Below, piece after piece: positions 44,350-53,342 of a DNA stretch of 64,000 nucleotides. The DNA is from Scatomorpha stercorigallinarum (GTDB lineage: Bacteria > Bacillota > Clostridia > Oscillospirales > Oscillospiraceae). Under the pieces are notes generated by a model. The model was not told the DNA's origin and searched no databases. It worked only from the letters and a program-made list of their open reading frames with translations. The translations under genes were made by a program, and so were the position numbers. The DNA lies in NCBI GenBank assembly GCA_944387865.1, contig CALXGN010000002.1, positions 1-64,000 of the forward strand, given 5' to 3'. Numbering within the stretch: position 1 is the stretch's first letter; each line of letters starts with the position of its first letter.

Positions 44350-45294
44350 ATGACGGGTCAAATTGTAGTAGTGACCGGGCCCACGGCCACGGGCAAGACG
44401 CGCCTCGGCATCATGCTCGCGCAGGAGCTGGGCGGGGAGATCGTCTCCGCCGACTCCATGCAGATCTACCGCGGGATGGACATCGGCACCGCCAAGCCCA
44501 CGCGGGAGGAGCTCGCCGCCGCGCCCCACCACCTGATCGACGTGGCGGAGCCGGAGGAGGGCTGGAGCGTCTCCCGCTGGACGGAGGCCGCGGACGCCGC
44601 CTGCCGGGACATCCTCGCGCGCGGGAAGCGGCCCATCGTCGTCGGCGGCACGGGGCTCTACATCGACTCGCTGGTGCAGGGGCGCGCCTTCGCCGCGCGG
44701 GAGGAGAGCGGCGAGTGCCGCCGCGAGCTGGAGGAGCGCTATGAGGAGATCGGCGGCGAGGCCATGCTGCGCGAGCTCGCCCAGCTGGACCCCGAGCGGG
44801 CCGCAAAGCTGCACGCGCGCGACAAAAAGCGCGTCGTGCGGGCCTACGAGGTCTATCTGCTCACGGGGAAGACCATGAGCGAGCACGACGCGGAGACGCG
44901 CGCGCGGCCGCCGCGCTACGACGCGGCCGTCATCGCCCTCGACTTCGCCGAGCGCGCGGAGCTCTACCGGCGCATCGACGCGCGGGTGGACGCCATGGCC
45001 GCAGCGGGGCTCTTCGACGAGGTGCGCGCGCTGCTCGCGCGCCCACTGGGCGCGGGCTGCACGGCCATGCAGGCCATCGGCTATAAAGAGGCGGCGGCCG
45101 CCGTGCGCGGGGAGATATCCGAAGAGGAGGCCCTGGAGCTCATCAAGCGCGGCACGCGGCGCTATGCCAAACGGCAGCTCACCTGGCTGCGCGCGCGGCC
45201 GGGCATCCACTGGATACGCTGGGGCGCGGAGCCCGATTTTGATATGGCGCGGCGGGATTCGACAGTTTTCCTCGCCGGGCGCGGTATAAGATAG
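44350..45294 (+). CDS. miaA: tRNA dimethylallyltransferase
   Basis: A 314-residue MiaA, which adds the dimethylallyl group to A37 of UNN-decoding tRNAs, the substrate of MiaB. P-loop GPTATGKTRL near the N-terminus, SADSMQIYRGMDIGTAKP, VGGTGLYIDSL and AIGYKEAA are diagnostic. Start is ambiguous: ATG at 44350 is used; GTG at 44338 has GGAG at ideal 7-nt distance and is an equal candidate; ATG at 44332 is too close to it. Next gene is hfq, the classic miaA-hfq pair. Confidence 0.93.
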   Translation: MTGQIVVVTGPTATGKTRLGIMLAQELGGEIVSADSMQIYRGMDIGTAKPTREELAAAPHHLIDVAEPEEGWSVSRWTEAADAACRDILARGKRPIVVGGTGLYIDSLVQGRAFAAREESGECRRELEERYEEIGGEAMLRELAQLDPERAAKLHARDKKRVVRAYEVYLLTGKTMSEHDAETRARPPRYDAAVIALDFAERAELYRRIDARVDAMAAAGLFDEVRALLARPLGAGCTAMQAIGYKEAAAAVRGEISEEEALELIKRGTRRYAKRQLTWLRARPGIHWIRWGAEPDFDMARRDSTVFLAGRGIR

Positions 45295-45350
45295 TCGGGC
45301 AGGACACGCCCGTACACGCCAGGCAGGGCGCGTTTTGTTAAAAATCACTA

Positions 45351-45379
45351 TTTAACGGAGCGCCCTGATGTGATATTAT
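45351..45379 (+). promoter_or_regulatory. Promoter of hfq
   Basis: TTTAAC (45351-45356), a 17-nt spacer, and TATTAT (45374-45379) in TGTGATATTAT, an extended -10. 33 nt before the hfq ATG. Confidence 0.6.
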
Positions 45380-45412
45380 GTAAATCAGCCGCTCCGGCAA
45401 GGAGCGAGAGAA

Positions 45413-45643
45413 ATGGAAAAGCAGAAAAACCTCCAGGACACCTTCCTCAACCGGGCGCGTGCCGAGCGCGTGCCGCTGACGCTGTTTTTGATGAACGGCT
45501 TCCAGCTGCGCGGCGTGCTGCGCGCCTTCGACAACTTCACCGTGGTGCTGGACTCGGACGGCAAGCAACAGCTCATCTATAAGCACGCCATCTCCACCAT
45601 CGCGCCCGCGCGCAGCGTGGACCTGGGGGAGGCGGATACATAA
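45413..45643 (+). CDS. hfq: RNA chaperone Hfq
   Basis: A 76-residue Sm-like protein forming a hexamer that binds small RNAs and U-rich RNA. The N-terminal QDTFLNRARAERVPLTLFLMNG is read as Sm1 start, with GFQLRGVLRAFDNFTVVL (Sm1) and YKHAISTIAP (Sm2; canonical YKHAIST). Starts with ATG after AAGGAGCGAG. It is followed closely by the HlyD-like gene; the GGGGAGG inside its 3' end can serve as that gene's RBS. Confidence 0.95.
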   Translation: MEKQKNLQDTFLNRARAERVPLTLFLMNGFQLRGVLRAFDNFTVVLDSDGKQQLIYKHAISTIAPARSVDLGEADT

Positions 45644-45675
45644 GCCGCCGCACACCGCGGCCCTTTGCCGGCGCC

Positions 45676-46662
45676 GTGCTGGGCGTCCTGGCCCTGGCGG
45701 GCGCGGCCTATCTGGCCGCCCCGCTGCTGGGCGGCGGCGCGGCCGGACAGAGGACGCACACGGTGTACGCCGTCTCCGCCGCCGTGACGGCGCAGTGCGA
45801 GGGACTCATTTTGCGCGAGGAGCGGCCGCTCGTCTCGCAGGACGGATACCTGCTCGTTGCCGCGCGCGACGGCGAGCGCCTCCCCGCCGGGGGGCTGATC
45901 GCCGTGGAGGCGCGCTCGGCGGAGGCCCTGGCCGCGGCAAGAAGCGCGCTTTTTGACGGCGCGAGGGACGTGCCGGAGGCCGTGATGGCCCTTTCGGAGG
46001 CCGTGGACGGCGCGCGCGGGGACGTGCGCGCGGCCCTGGACGCGCTGGAGACGGCGCTGTCCGGCGGCCGGACGGAGGCGGCCGGGACGCCGGAGGGCGG
46101 CATAACGGCGGATGAGCCGGGCCTTTTCAGCAGCTATGCGGACGGGCTTTGGCAGCTGGCCGCGGAGGACTGCGACACGCCGCCGGAGCTTGCCGCCCTG
46201 CTCGCCGGGGAGGTCCCGCCGGCCCCGGAGGGGGCCTATGGCAGCCTTGTCACGGGGACGCGCTGGCGCTTCGCCGCGCTGGTGGAGGCGGAGGCCGCCG
46301 CCGGGCTCTCCCCCGGAGGGCAGGCGCAGCTGACGCTGGCGCAGGGGACGTTTTCCGCCCGCGTGGAGAGCGTGTCGCCGCCGGAGGGCGGGCAGTGCGC
46401 CGTGCTGTTCTCCTGCGGCGGGCATCTGGCGGACATGCTGCACGCGCGGCGCGAGCGCGGCGAGCTGGCCGTCACACGCGCGGAGGGGCTCTATGTCCCC
46501 GCGGAGGCCCTGCACGGGCGGGGGACGGAGCGCTATGTGATCGTCAGCGGCCCCGCCGGGCCGCAGGAGACGGCCGTCACGCCCGTCTGCGAATACGCCG
46601 GCGGTTGGCTCGTGGAGTCGGACGCCCTGAGGGAGGGCAGCGAGGTGCTGCTGCCGGAATGA
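45676..46662 (+). CDS. HlyD-like membrane-anchored protein in the division cluster
   Basis: A protein of about 328 residues: N-terminal membrane segment, then a biotinyl/lipoyl-like half motif (CEGLILREERPLVS, DGYLLVAARDGERL), a helical middle (about 75-125) and a second beta part (LSPGGQAQLTLAQGTFSARVES), like HlyD-type adaptor proteins. Similar genes sit before yggS-sepF in clostridia; role unknown. The GTG at 45676 is the first canonical start but lacks an RBS. The better start by context is ATA at 45640, 8 nt after GGGGAGG and overlapping the hfq stop, giving a basic SRRTPRPFAG N-terminus before the membrane segment. Confidence 0.7.
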   Translation: MLGVLALAGAAYLAAPLLGGGAAGQRTHTVYAVSAAVTAQCEGLILREERPLVSQDGYLLVAARDGERLPAGGLIAVEARSAEALAAARSALFDGARDVPEAVMALSEAVDGARGDVRAALDALETALSGGRTEAAGTPEGGITADEPGLFSSYADGLWQLAAEDCDTPPELAALLAGEVPPAPEGAYGSLVTGTRWRFAALVEAEAAAGLSPGGQAQLTLAQGTFSARVESVSPPEGGQCAVLFSCGGHLADMLHARRERGELAVTRAEGLYVPAEALHGRGTERYVIVSGPAGPQETAVTPVCEYAGGWLVESDALREGSEVLLPE

Positions 46663-46703
46663 AGTCGATATTCGGCCCAGTATATAAAAAGAGGGTATGA
46701 TAT

Positions 46704-47402
46704 ATGTCGATAGCCGAAAACGTCGCCGCCGTCCGCGCGCGGATGGAGGCCGCCGCCGACGGCCGGCGCGTGCTGCTGGTGGCCGCCAGCAAGATGAACG
46801 GCGCGCAGGCCGTGCGCGAGGCCGTCGCCGCCGGGGTGGACGCCTGCGGCGAGAACCGCGTGCAGGAGCTGGTGGAGAAGAACGGCCAGGGGGCCTATGC
46901 GGGCGCGCCGCTGCACTTCATCGGCCACCTGCAGAAGAACAAGATCAAATACCTGGTGGGCGTGGCCGACCTCATCGAGTCCGTGGACTCCGAGGAGCTG
47001 CTGCGGCTGATCGACGCGCGGGCCGTGAAGCTCGGTGTCACCCAGGACGTGCTGCTGGAGGTGAACATAGGCGGCGAGGCGGCCAAGAGCGGCTTTGACC
47101 CCGCGGAGCTGCCCGCGGCGCTGGAATTTTGTGGCACATTATCGGCCGTGAGGGTGCGCGGGCTGATGGCGATACCGCCCGCGGCGGCCTTCCCCGGCGC
47201 GTCGCGGCCATATTTTGCGGCGATGCGCGAGCTTTTTGTTGACATCGGGGCAAAAAAATACGATAATGTCGGCATGGACTTCCTGTCCATGGGCATGAGC
47301 GGCGATTTCGAGGATGCGATAAGGGAAGGCGCGAACATGGTGCGCGTCGGCACCGGCATCTTCGGGCCGCGCGACTACGGCGCTCTGGCCAAAGAAGGGT
47401 GA
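46704..47402 (+). CDS. YggS family pyridoxal phosphate homeostasis protein
   Basis: A 232-residue PLP-binding TIM-barrel protein (YggS/PROSC/YlmE). VAASKMNGAQAVREAVAAG has the PLP Lys; GENRVQELVEK, HFIGHLQKNKIKYL, SMGMSGDFEDAI and VRVGTGIFGPR are diagnostic. It controls free PLP and amino-acid balance rather than catalysing a known reaction. Start ATG at 46704 follows GAGGGT. Position before sepF is conserved in Gram-positive bacteria. Confidence 0.93.
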   Translation: MSIAENVAAVRARMEAAADGRRVLLVAASKMNGAQAVREAVAAGVDACGENRVQELVEKNGQGAYAGAPLHFIGHLQKNKIKYLVGVADLIESVDSEELLRLIDARAVKLGVTQDVLLEVNIGGEAAKSGFDPAELPAALEFCGTLSAVRVRGLMAIPPAAAFPGASRPYFAAMRELFVDIGAKKYDNVGMDFLSMGMSGDFEDAIREGANMVRVGTGIFGPRDYGALAKEG

Positions 47403-47405
47403 CAA

Positions 47406-47942
47406 ATGGGCTTTTTAGATGAACTGAAAAAACTGACCCGTCCCTATTCCGACGAGGACGAATTTTTCTCCGAGGGGGACACGCCCGCACCCGGGCCAGA
47501 GGGCGAGGGCGCGCAGGACGGCCGCGCCAGCTTTTTTGACGACGGGGCCGAGGGCGGCTCCGGCGGCAACGCCTATGCCGGCGCGCCGGTGCAGCGCGTG
47601 AGCCATCCGGCGCCCAGGCGCGAGCGCGCCGCCAGGGGCACGAGCCGCGTGGTGAACATCGGCGCCGGCCAGCAGCAGGTGGTGCTGGTGAAGCCCGAGC
47701 GCTTTGAGGAGGCGGCGGAGATCGCCGACCATCTGCGCAACAAGCACACGGTGGTGCTTAATCTGGAAGCGGCGGACAAGGTCACGGCCCGGCGGCTGGT
47801 GGACTTCCTGTCCGGCGCGGCCTATGTACAGGAGGGGAATCTCAAACGTGTCTCATCAGACACGTTCCTCATTACCCCGGACAGCGTGGGCCTCACCGGC
47901 GGCCTCGCGGACGAGATAGAGAACAGCGGCTTTACATTCTGA
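47406..47942 (+). CDS. sepF: Cell division protein SepF
   Basis: A 178-residue SepF. The N-terminal amphipathic membrane-binding helix is MGFLDELKKLTRPY, a disordered acidic/Gly linker spans about 15-80, and the C-terminal SepF domain has VVLVKPERFEEAAEIADHL, VLNLEAADKVTARRLVDFL and GAAYVQEGNLKRVSSDTFLI-type blocks. SepF tethers FtsZ to the membrane and shapes the septum. 3 nt after yggS, 36 nt before divIVA. Confidence 0.95.
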   Translation: MGFLDELKKLTRPYSDEDEFFSEGDTPAPGPEGEGAQDGRASFFDDGAEGGSGGNAYAGAPVQRVSHPAPRRERAARGTSRVVNIGAGQQQVVLVKPERFEEAAEIADHLRNKHTVVLNLEAADKVTARRLVDFLSGAAYVQEGNLKRVSSDTFLITPDSVGLTGGLADEIENSGFTF

Positions 47943-47978
47943 ACGGCTTGACCGCGGCAAGGGAAGGAGATAACGGGT

Positions 47979-48605
47979 ATGACTCCCCAGGATATCAGAG
48001 AGAGAACGTTTGAAAAGGCCGTTTTCGGCGGCTATGACATGGGCGATGTGGACGATTTCCTCGAGGACGCGGCAGTGGAGCTGGAGTCCGTGCAGAAGGA
48101 GAACGCCACGCTGAAGGCCAAGATGAAGGTGCTCGTGGACAAGATCGAGGAGTACCGCGCCAGCGAGGACGCCATGCGCCTGACGCTGCTGAGCGCGCAG
48201 AAGCTCTCCGCCCAGATCGAGGCGGACGCGAGGGCGCGCGCGGAAAAGACCCTGGCCGACGCCGAGGCCACGGCCCGCAGCGGGCTGGAGGCCATCCGCA
48301 GCGAGACCGAGCGCGAGCGCCAGCGCCTCAACGAGGCCAAGGCGTCGTTCACAAAGTTTTTTGAAGAGGCGAGGGCGCTCTGCTCCCGCCAGCTCGACTA
48401 TCTGGACCGCGCCAGCTCCGCGCTGCCCGCGCAGGGGGACGAGCGCGCCGTTGACGCGGCCGTGAAGAGCATAGAGGCCTCCGTCGCCCGAATACCGGAC
48501 GAGCCCGACCCGCGCATCGACATCAGCCCCGCGCTGGGCTCCGCCGGGCAGCAGACCCCGGCCGACGACGTGACGCACCTCTTCTCCATCGGGGGACAGA
48601 GCTGA
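47979..48605 (+). CDS. divIVA: DivIVA family protein
   Basis: A 208-residue DivIVA. The N-terminal lipid-binding domain MTPQDIRERTFEKAVFGGYD is followed by VDDFLED and a long coiled coil (about 30-150, with Arg/Glu/Ala heptads). The C-terminus is less ordered. DivIVA marks curved membrane at septum and poles. RBS GGAAGGAG precedes the ATG. Same operon as sepF. Confidence 0.93.
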   Translation: MTPQDIRERTFEKAVFGGYDMGDVDDFLEDAAVELESVQKENATLKAKMKVLVDKIEEYRASEDAMRLTLLSAQKLSAQIEADARARAEKTLADAEATARSGLEAIRSETERERQRLNEAKASFTKFFEEARALCSRQLDYLDRASSALPAQGDERAVDAAVKSIEASVARIPDEPDPRIDISPALGSAGQQTPADDVTHLFSIGGQS

Positions 48606-48689
48606 GACAGCTTACGGCGGGGCGCGCGGCGAACGCGGCCCCGCAGCGCTTTTATAGACATTTTTAGACGAGAGGGAGACAGACAGACA

Positions 48690-51500
48690 ATGGCTCAGGA
48701 CTACAATTCCACGGTGAACCTGCCGAAAACAGACTTTCCCATGCGCGCCGCGCTGCCCAAGCGCGAGCCCGATATGCTTAAAGAGTGGTACGACCTCGAC
48801 CTCTACCACGAGATGCTGAAAAAGAACGAGGGCAGGCCCGTTTTCAACCTGCACGACGGCCCCCCGTTCTCCAACGGCATGATCCACATGGGCACCGCGC
48901 TGAACAAGTGCTTGAAGGACTTCATAACGCGCTATAAGTCCATGTCCGGCTATAACGCCATCTACTACCCCGGCTGGGACAACCACGGCATGCCCATCGA
49001 GAGCGCCATCATCAAGGAGCAGAAGCTCAACCACAAGGAGATGACCACCGCCGAATTCCGCGACGCCTGCCACGAGTTCGCGCAGCACTATGTGGACGTG
49101 CAGCGCGACCAGTTCAAGCGCCTCGGCTGCCTCGGCGAGTGGGACCAGCCCTATCTCACCATGGACCCGAAGTTCGAGGCGGAGGAGATCCGCATCTTCG
49201 GCGAGATGTACAAGAAGGGCTATATCTACCGCGGCAAGAAGCCGGTCTACTGGTGCCCGCACGACGAGACAGCCCTCGCCGAGGCCGAGATCGAGTACGC
49301 CGAGGACCCCTGCAAGTCCATCTACGTCAAGTTCAGGGTCAAGGACGACCACGGCAAGCTCGGCAAATACTGCGACCTGAACAGCCTCTATTTCCTCATC
49401 TGGACCACCACGACCTGGACCATCCCCGGCAACCTCGCCATCTGCCTCGGGCCCGACTTCGACTACGTCCTCGCCAAGGCCCCGAACGGGGAAGTGTATA
49501 TCATTGCCAAGGAGCTCATGGCCCGCGTGGCCGAGGTGGGCAAGGTGGAGGGCTTCGAGGTCCTTGCCGAGATGAAGGGCGCGGAGTTCGAATTCATGAC
49601 CGCCACCCATCCGCTGATCGGCCGCGACAGCATCATCATCCTCGGCGACCACGTCACGCTGGACGCCGGCACCGGCTGCGTACACACCGCGCCGGGCCAC
49701 GGCCAGGAGGACTATGAGATCTGCCGCAAGTACGACGCCGAGGGCAGGGTGCACATCGGCATGACCGTGCCCGTGGACGACCACGGCCGCATGAACGAGG
49801 AGGCCGGCAAGTACTGCGGCCTCACCACCGACGAGGCCAACGAAGCCATCTTCAAGGATCTGCAGGACTGCGGCGCGCTCTATGCCTACGAGGACATCAT
49901 CCACCAGTACGCGCACTGCTGGCGCTGCAAGAGCCCCATCCTCTACCGCGCCACCGACCAGTGGTTCTGCTCGGTGGACGCCTTCAAGGACGAGGCCTGC
50001 GCCTCCACCGACAACGTCAAGTGGATGCCCGAGTGGGGCCACGACCGCATGATAGCCATGATCCGCGAGCGCTCCGACTGGTGCATCTCCCGCCAGCGCC
50101 GCTGGGGATTGCCGATACCCGTTTTCTACTGCGCCGATTGCGGCAAGCCCGTCTGCACGGAGGAGACCATCGAGTCCGTGGCCGGCATCTTCCGCTCTCA
50201 CGGCTCCAACGCCTGGTTCGAGCTGGACGCCGTGGACCTGCTGCCCGAGGGCTACGCCTGCCCGCACTGCGGCGGCAAACACTTCACCAAGGAGACGGAC
50301 ACCCTGGACGGCTGGTTCGACTCCGGCAGCACGCACATCGCCTCCATGGAGCTGGACAGCCCCGGGCGCTGGCCCAGCGACATGTACCTGGAGGGCGGCG
50401 ACCAGTTCCGCGGCTGGTTCCAGAGCAGTTTGCTGATCGGCGTGGCCGTCAAGGGCGCGGCGCCCTATACCTCCTGCCTCTGCCACGGCTGGACCGTGGA
50501 CGGCGAGGGCCGGGCCATGCACAAGAGCCTGGGCAACGGCGTCTATCCCGATGAGCTGATCCCCAAGTACGGCGCGGACCTCATCCGACTCTGGGCCGCC
50601 AGCGCGGACTACCGCCTGGACGTCCGCTGCTCGGACGCCATCTTCAAGCAGCTCTCCGACAAATACCTGAAGATCCGCAACACGGCGCGCTATATCCTCG
50701 GCAACCTGGCCGGATTCGACCCCGACCGCGACGCCGTGGCGCTCGCCGACATGCCGGAGCTCGACCGCTGGGCGCTCAGCCGCCTCGACAAGCTCGTCGA
50801 GCGCTGCCTGGCGGCCTATGAGAAGTACGAGTTCTTCACCGTCACCAGCTCCATCCACAGCTTCTGCGTGCTGGACATGTCGAACTTCTACCTGGACGTC
50901 ATCAAGGACCGCCTCTACTGCGACGGGGCGGACAGCCTCTCCCGCCGCAGCGCGCAGACCGCCATCTACACGATACTGGACGCCATGGTGCGCCTGCTCG
51001 CCCCGCTGCTGTCCTTCACCGCCAACGAGATCTGGCTGGCGATGCCGCACGCCAAGGGCGCCGACGCGCGCCACGTGATGCTCAACGACATGCCCGAGTG
51101 CGACGGCGCGCGCCGCCTCTCCGCCGAGGACGAGCTGCGCTGGGACAACCTGATGCGCATCCGCGACGATGTGAACAAGGCCCTGGAGCTGGCCCGCGCG
51201 GAGAAGCTCATCGGCAAGCCGCTGGACGCGAAGGTGACCGTATCCGTCGCCGAGGAGGCCCGCGCCGCCTGGCAGAGCGTGCAGGGCGCGCCGCTGGACA
51301 AGCTGTGCATCGTCTCCGAGTTCGCGGAGGGCGACGCCGAGGGCGGCTTCGCCGGAGAGGAGATGCCGGGCCTGACCATCAGGGTGGAGCCCAGCGCGCT
51401 GCCCAAGTGCCCGCGCTGCTGGACGCATTCGGCCGGCATCGGCTCGGACAGCGAGCACCCCGAGCTCTGCCCCCGCTGCGCGGCGGCCGTGAAGAAATAA
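48690..51500 (+). CDS. ileS: Isoleucyl-tRNA synthetase
   Basis: A 936-residue class Ia IleRS. HIGH-type motif HMGTA in GPPFSNGMIHMGTA (57-70), editing domain (about 200-395, with TWTTTTWTIPGN-type sequence and GTGCVHTAPGHG), WCISRQRRWGLPIP, KMSKS-type AMHKSLGN near 610, and a C-terminal zinc ribbon with CPRCW and CPRC. This is the short bacterial type 1 form. The 84-nt gap after divIVA is too short for a T-box. RBS GAGGGAGAC precedes the ATG. Confidence 0.97.
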   Translation: MAQDYNSTVNLPKTDFPMRAALPKREPDMLKEWYDLDLYHEMLKKNEGRPVFNLHDGPPFSNGMIHMGTALNKCLKDFITRYKSMSGYNAIYYPGWDNHGMPIESAIIKEQKLNHKEMTTAEFRDACHEFAQHYVDVQRDQFKRLGCLGEWDQPYLTMDPKFEAEEIRIFGEMYKKGYIYRGKKPVYWCPHDETALAEAEIEYAEDPCKSIYVKFRVKDDHGKLGKYCDLNSLYFLIWTTTTWTIPGNLAICLGPDFDYVLAKAPNGEVYIIAKELMARVAEVGKVEGFEVLAEMKGAEFEFMTATHPLIGRDSIIILGDHVTLDAGTGCVHTAPGHGQEDYEICRKYDAEGRVHIGMTVPVDDHGRMNEEAGKYCGLTTDEANEAIFKDLQDCGALYAYEDIIHQYAHCWRCKSPILYRATDQWFCSVDAFKDEACASTDNVKWMPEWGHDRMIAMIRERSDWCISRQRRWGLPIPVFYCADCGKPVCTEETIESVAGIFRSHGSNAWFELDAVDLLPEGYACPHCGGKHFTKETDTLDGWFDSGSTHIASMELDSPGRWPSDMYLEGGDQFRGWFQSSLLIGVAVKGAAPYTSCLCHGWTVDGEGRAMHKSLGNGVYPDELIPKYGADLIRLWAASADYRLDVRCSDAIFKQLSDKYLKIRNTARYILGNLAGFDPDRDAVALADMPELDRWALSRLDKLVERCLAAYEKYEFFTVTSSIHSFCVLDMSNFYLDVIKDRLYCDGADSLSRRSAQTAIYTILDAMVRLLAPLLSFTANEIWLAMPHAKGADARHVMLNDMPECDGARRLSAEDELRWDNLMRIRDDVNKALELARAEKLIGKPLDAKVTVSVAEEARAAWQSVQGAPLDKLCIVSEFAEGDAEGGFAGEEMPGLTIRVEPSALPKCPRCWTHSAGIGSDSEHPELCPRCAAAVKK

Positions 51501-51548
51501 AAGATCGCCCGCGCGCCCTTCCGGGCGCTGAAAAGGGAGGCAAGCGCA

Positions 51549-52406
51549 ATGTTTTACGCACTGGCCGTGGTCCTCGTTCTGATACTGGACCAGTGGCTGA
51601 AATACTGGGTGACGATCAGCATCCCGCTGAACATCGGCTCGCAGGAGCTGATACCGGGCATCGTCAGCCTGGTGAACATACACAATTACGGCGCCGCCTT
51701 CGGCATCCTGGACAGCGGCGACTGGCGCTGGGCCTTCGTGGCCATCGCCGCCGTGTTCACGGCCTTCGCCGTCTACGCCCTGAAAAAGGGCCTCATACAG
51801 CACGCCATCGGCCGCTGGGCGATGGTGGGCGTGCTGGCCGGCGCCATCGGCAACTGCATCGACCGCGCGCTCTACGGCTATGTCGTGGACATGTTCAAGC
51901 TGGAGTTCATGGACTACGCCATCTTCAACGTGGCGGACATGTTCATCTCCTGCTGCGGCGTGCTCTTCTGCCTGTATATCATCTTCAGCGGCAGCGGCAA
52001 AAAAGCCCCCGCCGCGGAGGATGAGGGCGCGCACAGCCGCACGCGCGCGAAGCAGCGCCGCCATGACGGAGGGCGCGGCCGCGCCGCCCGGGAGGAGGAA
52101 GAGCCCGCTGTGGCGGACAGCCCGGTCAGTTTCCGCCGCGCGAAGGACGAGGACGCGCGCACCTATATCCCGCGCAAGGCGGGCGAGGCGCCGCCCGCAC
52201 AGCCGGCAAAGGCGGCGAAATCCGCCCCGGAGCGCGCGCAGAGGGCGGAGAGCGTCCAGAGGGCGGAGCGCGCGCAGGATGATACGCCGCGCGCCGAACG
52301 CGCGCCGAAGCCGGCGCGCCCGGAGGCAAAACCGCCCGAGAGCGCCAAAAAAGAGGGCGAGGAGTTCTCCCTGGAGGACATCCTGGCGGAATTCGGCGGC
52401 AAATGA
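51549..52406 (+). CDS. lspA: Signal peptidase II with long C-terminal tail
   Basis: A 285-residue protein. Residues 1-148 are a complete LspA with four membrane segments and catalytic Asp114 (GYVVDMF) and Asp130 (FNVADMF); also LDQ at 14 and GNCIDR. It removes signal peptides from prolipoproteins, of which four are encoded in this window. Residues about 149-285 are an unusual charged, Ala/Arg/Glu-rich, probably disordered cytoplasmic tail ending in EEFSLEDILAEFGGK. The normal length is about 150-170. The tail overlaps rluD by 4 nt. Confidence 0.92.
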   Translation: MFYALAVVLVLILDQWLKYWVTISIPLNIGSQELIPGIVSLVNIHNYGAAFGILDSGDWRWAFVAIAAVFTAFAVYALKKGLIQHAIGRWAMVGVLAGAIGNCIDRALYGYVVDMFKLEFMDYAIFNVADMFISCCGVLFCLYIIFSGSGKKAPAAEDEGAHSRTRAKQRRHDGGRGRAAREEEEPAVADSPVSFRRAKDEDARTYIPRKAGEAPPAQPAKAAKSAPERAQRAESVQRAERAQDDTPRAERAPKPARPEAKPPESAKKEGEEFSLEDILAEFGGK

Positions 52407-53329
52407 GCGGGAAAATAACAGTCAAAGCGCAGGAGAGCGGCGAGAGGATCGACGCTCTCCTCTCGCGCTGTGTAGAGGGCCTGACGCGCTCGGCCGCCCA
52501 GCGGCTGATCGAGCAGGGGGCCGTCACGCTCGGCGGCGCGCCGCTGAAAAAAAGCGAAAAGTCCCGCGCCGGCGCGGAATACGACGTGGTCATGCCGGAG
52601 ATCGCGGCCGAGTGCGCGCCGGCGGCGCAGGACCTGGCGATAGAGGTCGTATATGAGGACGCGGACCTGATCGTGGTCAACAAGCCGCGGGGGATGGTCG
52701 TGCACCCCGCGCCCGGCCACGCCGACGGCACGCTGGTGAACGCGCTCATGTTCCACTGCGGCGAGAGCCTCTCCGGCGTGGGGGGCGAGCTGCGGCCCGG
52801 CATCGTGCACCGGATAGACCGCGACACCTCCGGGCTGCTGGTGGCGGCGAAGAACGACTTCGCCCACCTGGGCCTCTCCGCGCAGCTTTCCGACCACAGC
52901 CTGCGGCGGGAGTATGAGGCCGTGGCCCGCGGGCGCTTCCGCGAGGAGGCGGGGACGGTGGACGCGCCCATCGGCCGCTGCCCAACGGACAGGAAGAAAA
53001 TGGCCGTGACGGAGAAGAACTCCCGCAGCGCGGTGACGCACTGGGAGGTCGTCGCCCGCTACGAGGGCTATACGCACATCCGCTGCCGCCTGGAGACGGG
53101 GCGCACGCACCAGATAAGGGTACACATGGCCCATATCGGCCACCCGCTGCTGGGCGACGAGCTCTATTCCCGCGCGAAAAAGCCGGAAAAGGGCCTCACC
53201 GGCCAGTGCCTGCACGCGCGGGCCATTGAATTCACCCACCCGCGGACGCTGGAGCGGCTGCGCTTTGAGACGGAGCTGCCCGCGTACTTCACAGACGTGC
53301 TCTCCCGGCTGGGGCCGGAGATCGGATAA
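52403..53329 (+). CDS. RluD-type 23S rRNA pseudouridine synthase
   Basis: A 308-residue RluA-family pseudouridine synthase. S4-like RNA-binding domain at 14-75, catalytic HRIDRDTSGL with Asp near residue 139, NKPRGMVVHPAPGH, and ETGRTHQIRVHM. Family member is most like RluD (positions in helix 69 of 23S rRNA), though the exact target is inferred. The common lspA-rluD order supports this. ATG overlaps lspA stop. Confidence 0.9.
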   Translation: MSGKITVKAQESGERIDALLSRCVEGLTRSAAQRLIEQGAVTLGGAPLKKSEKSRAGAEYDVVMPEIAAECAPAAQDLAIEVVYEDADLIVVNKPRGMVVHPAPGHADGTLVNALMFHCGESLSGVGGELRPGIVHRIDRDTSGLLVAAKNDFAHLGLSAQLSDHSLRREYEAVARGRFREEAGTVDAPIGRCPTDRKKMAVTEKNSRSAVTHWEVVARYEGYTHIRCRLETGRTHQIRVHMAHIGHPLLGDELYSRAKKPEKGLTGQCLHARAIEFTHPRTLERLRFETELPAYFTDVLSRLGPEIG

Positions 53330-53342
53330 GGAGATGCTGGAA

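Noticed and set aside
48606..48689. T-box riboswitch in front of ileS
   Set aside because: The gap after divIVA is only 84 nt and has no T-box AGGGTGGNACCGCG-type sequence or specifier loop.
50502..50545. Loss of KMSKS in IleRS
   Set aside because: AMHKSLGN in place of KMSKSLGN keeps the second Lys and is a form I recall from other Firmicutes IleRS, so I do not count it as unusual.
48612..52064. Very long open frame (1150 codons) on the minus strand across ileS and lspA
   Set aside because: It mirrors strongly recognised plus-strand genes in GC-rich DNA, has repetitive His/Gln/Arg/Val composition and no family resemblance. The same holds for minus frames over uvrB, polA, tsaD, malic enzyme and plus frames over GH31, the binding protein, AlgX/MBOAT and mutS.
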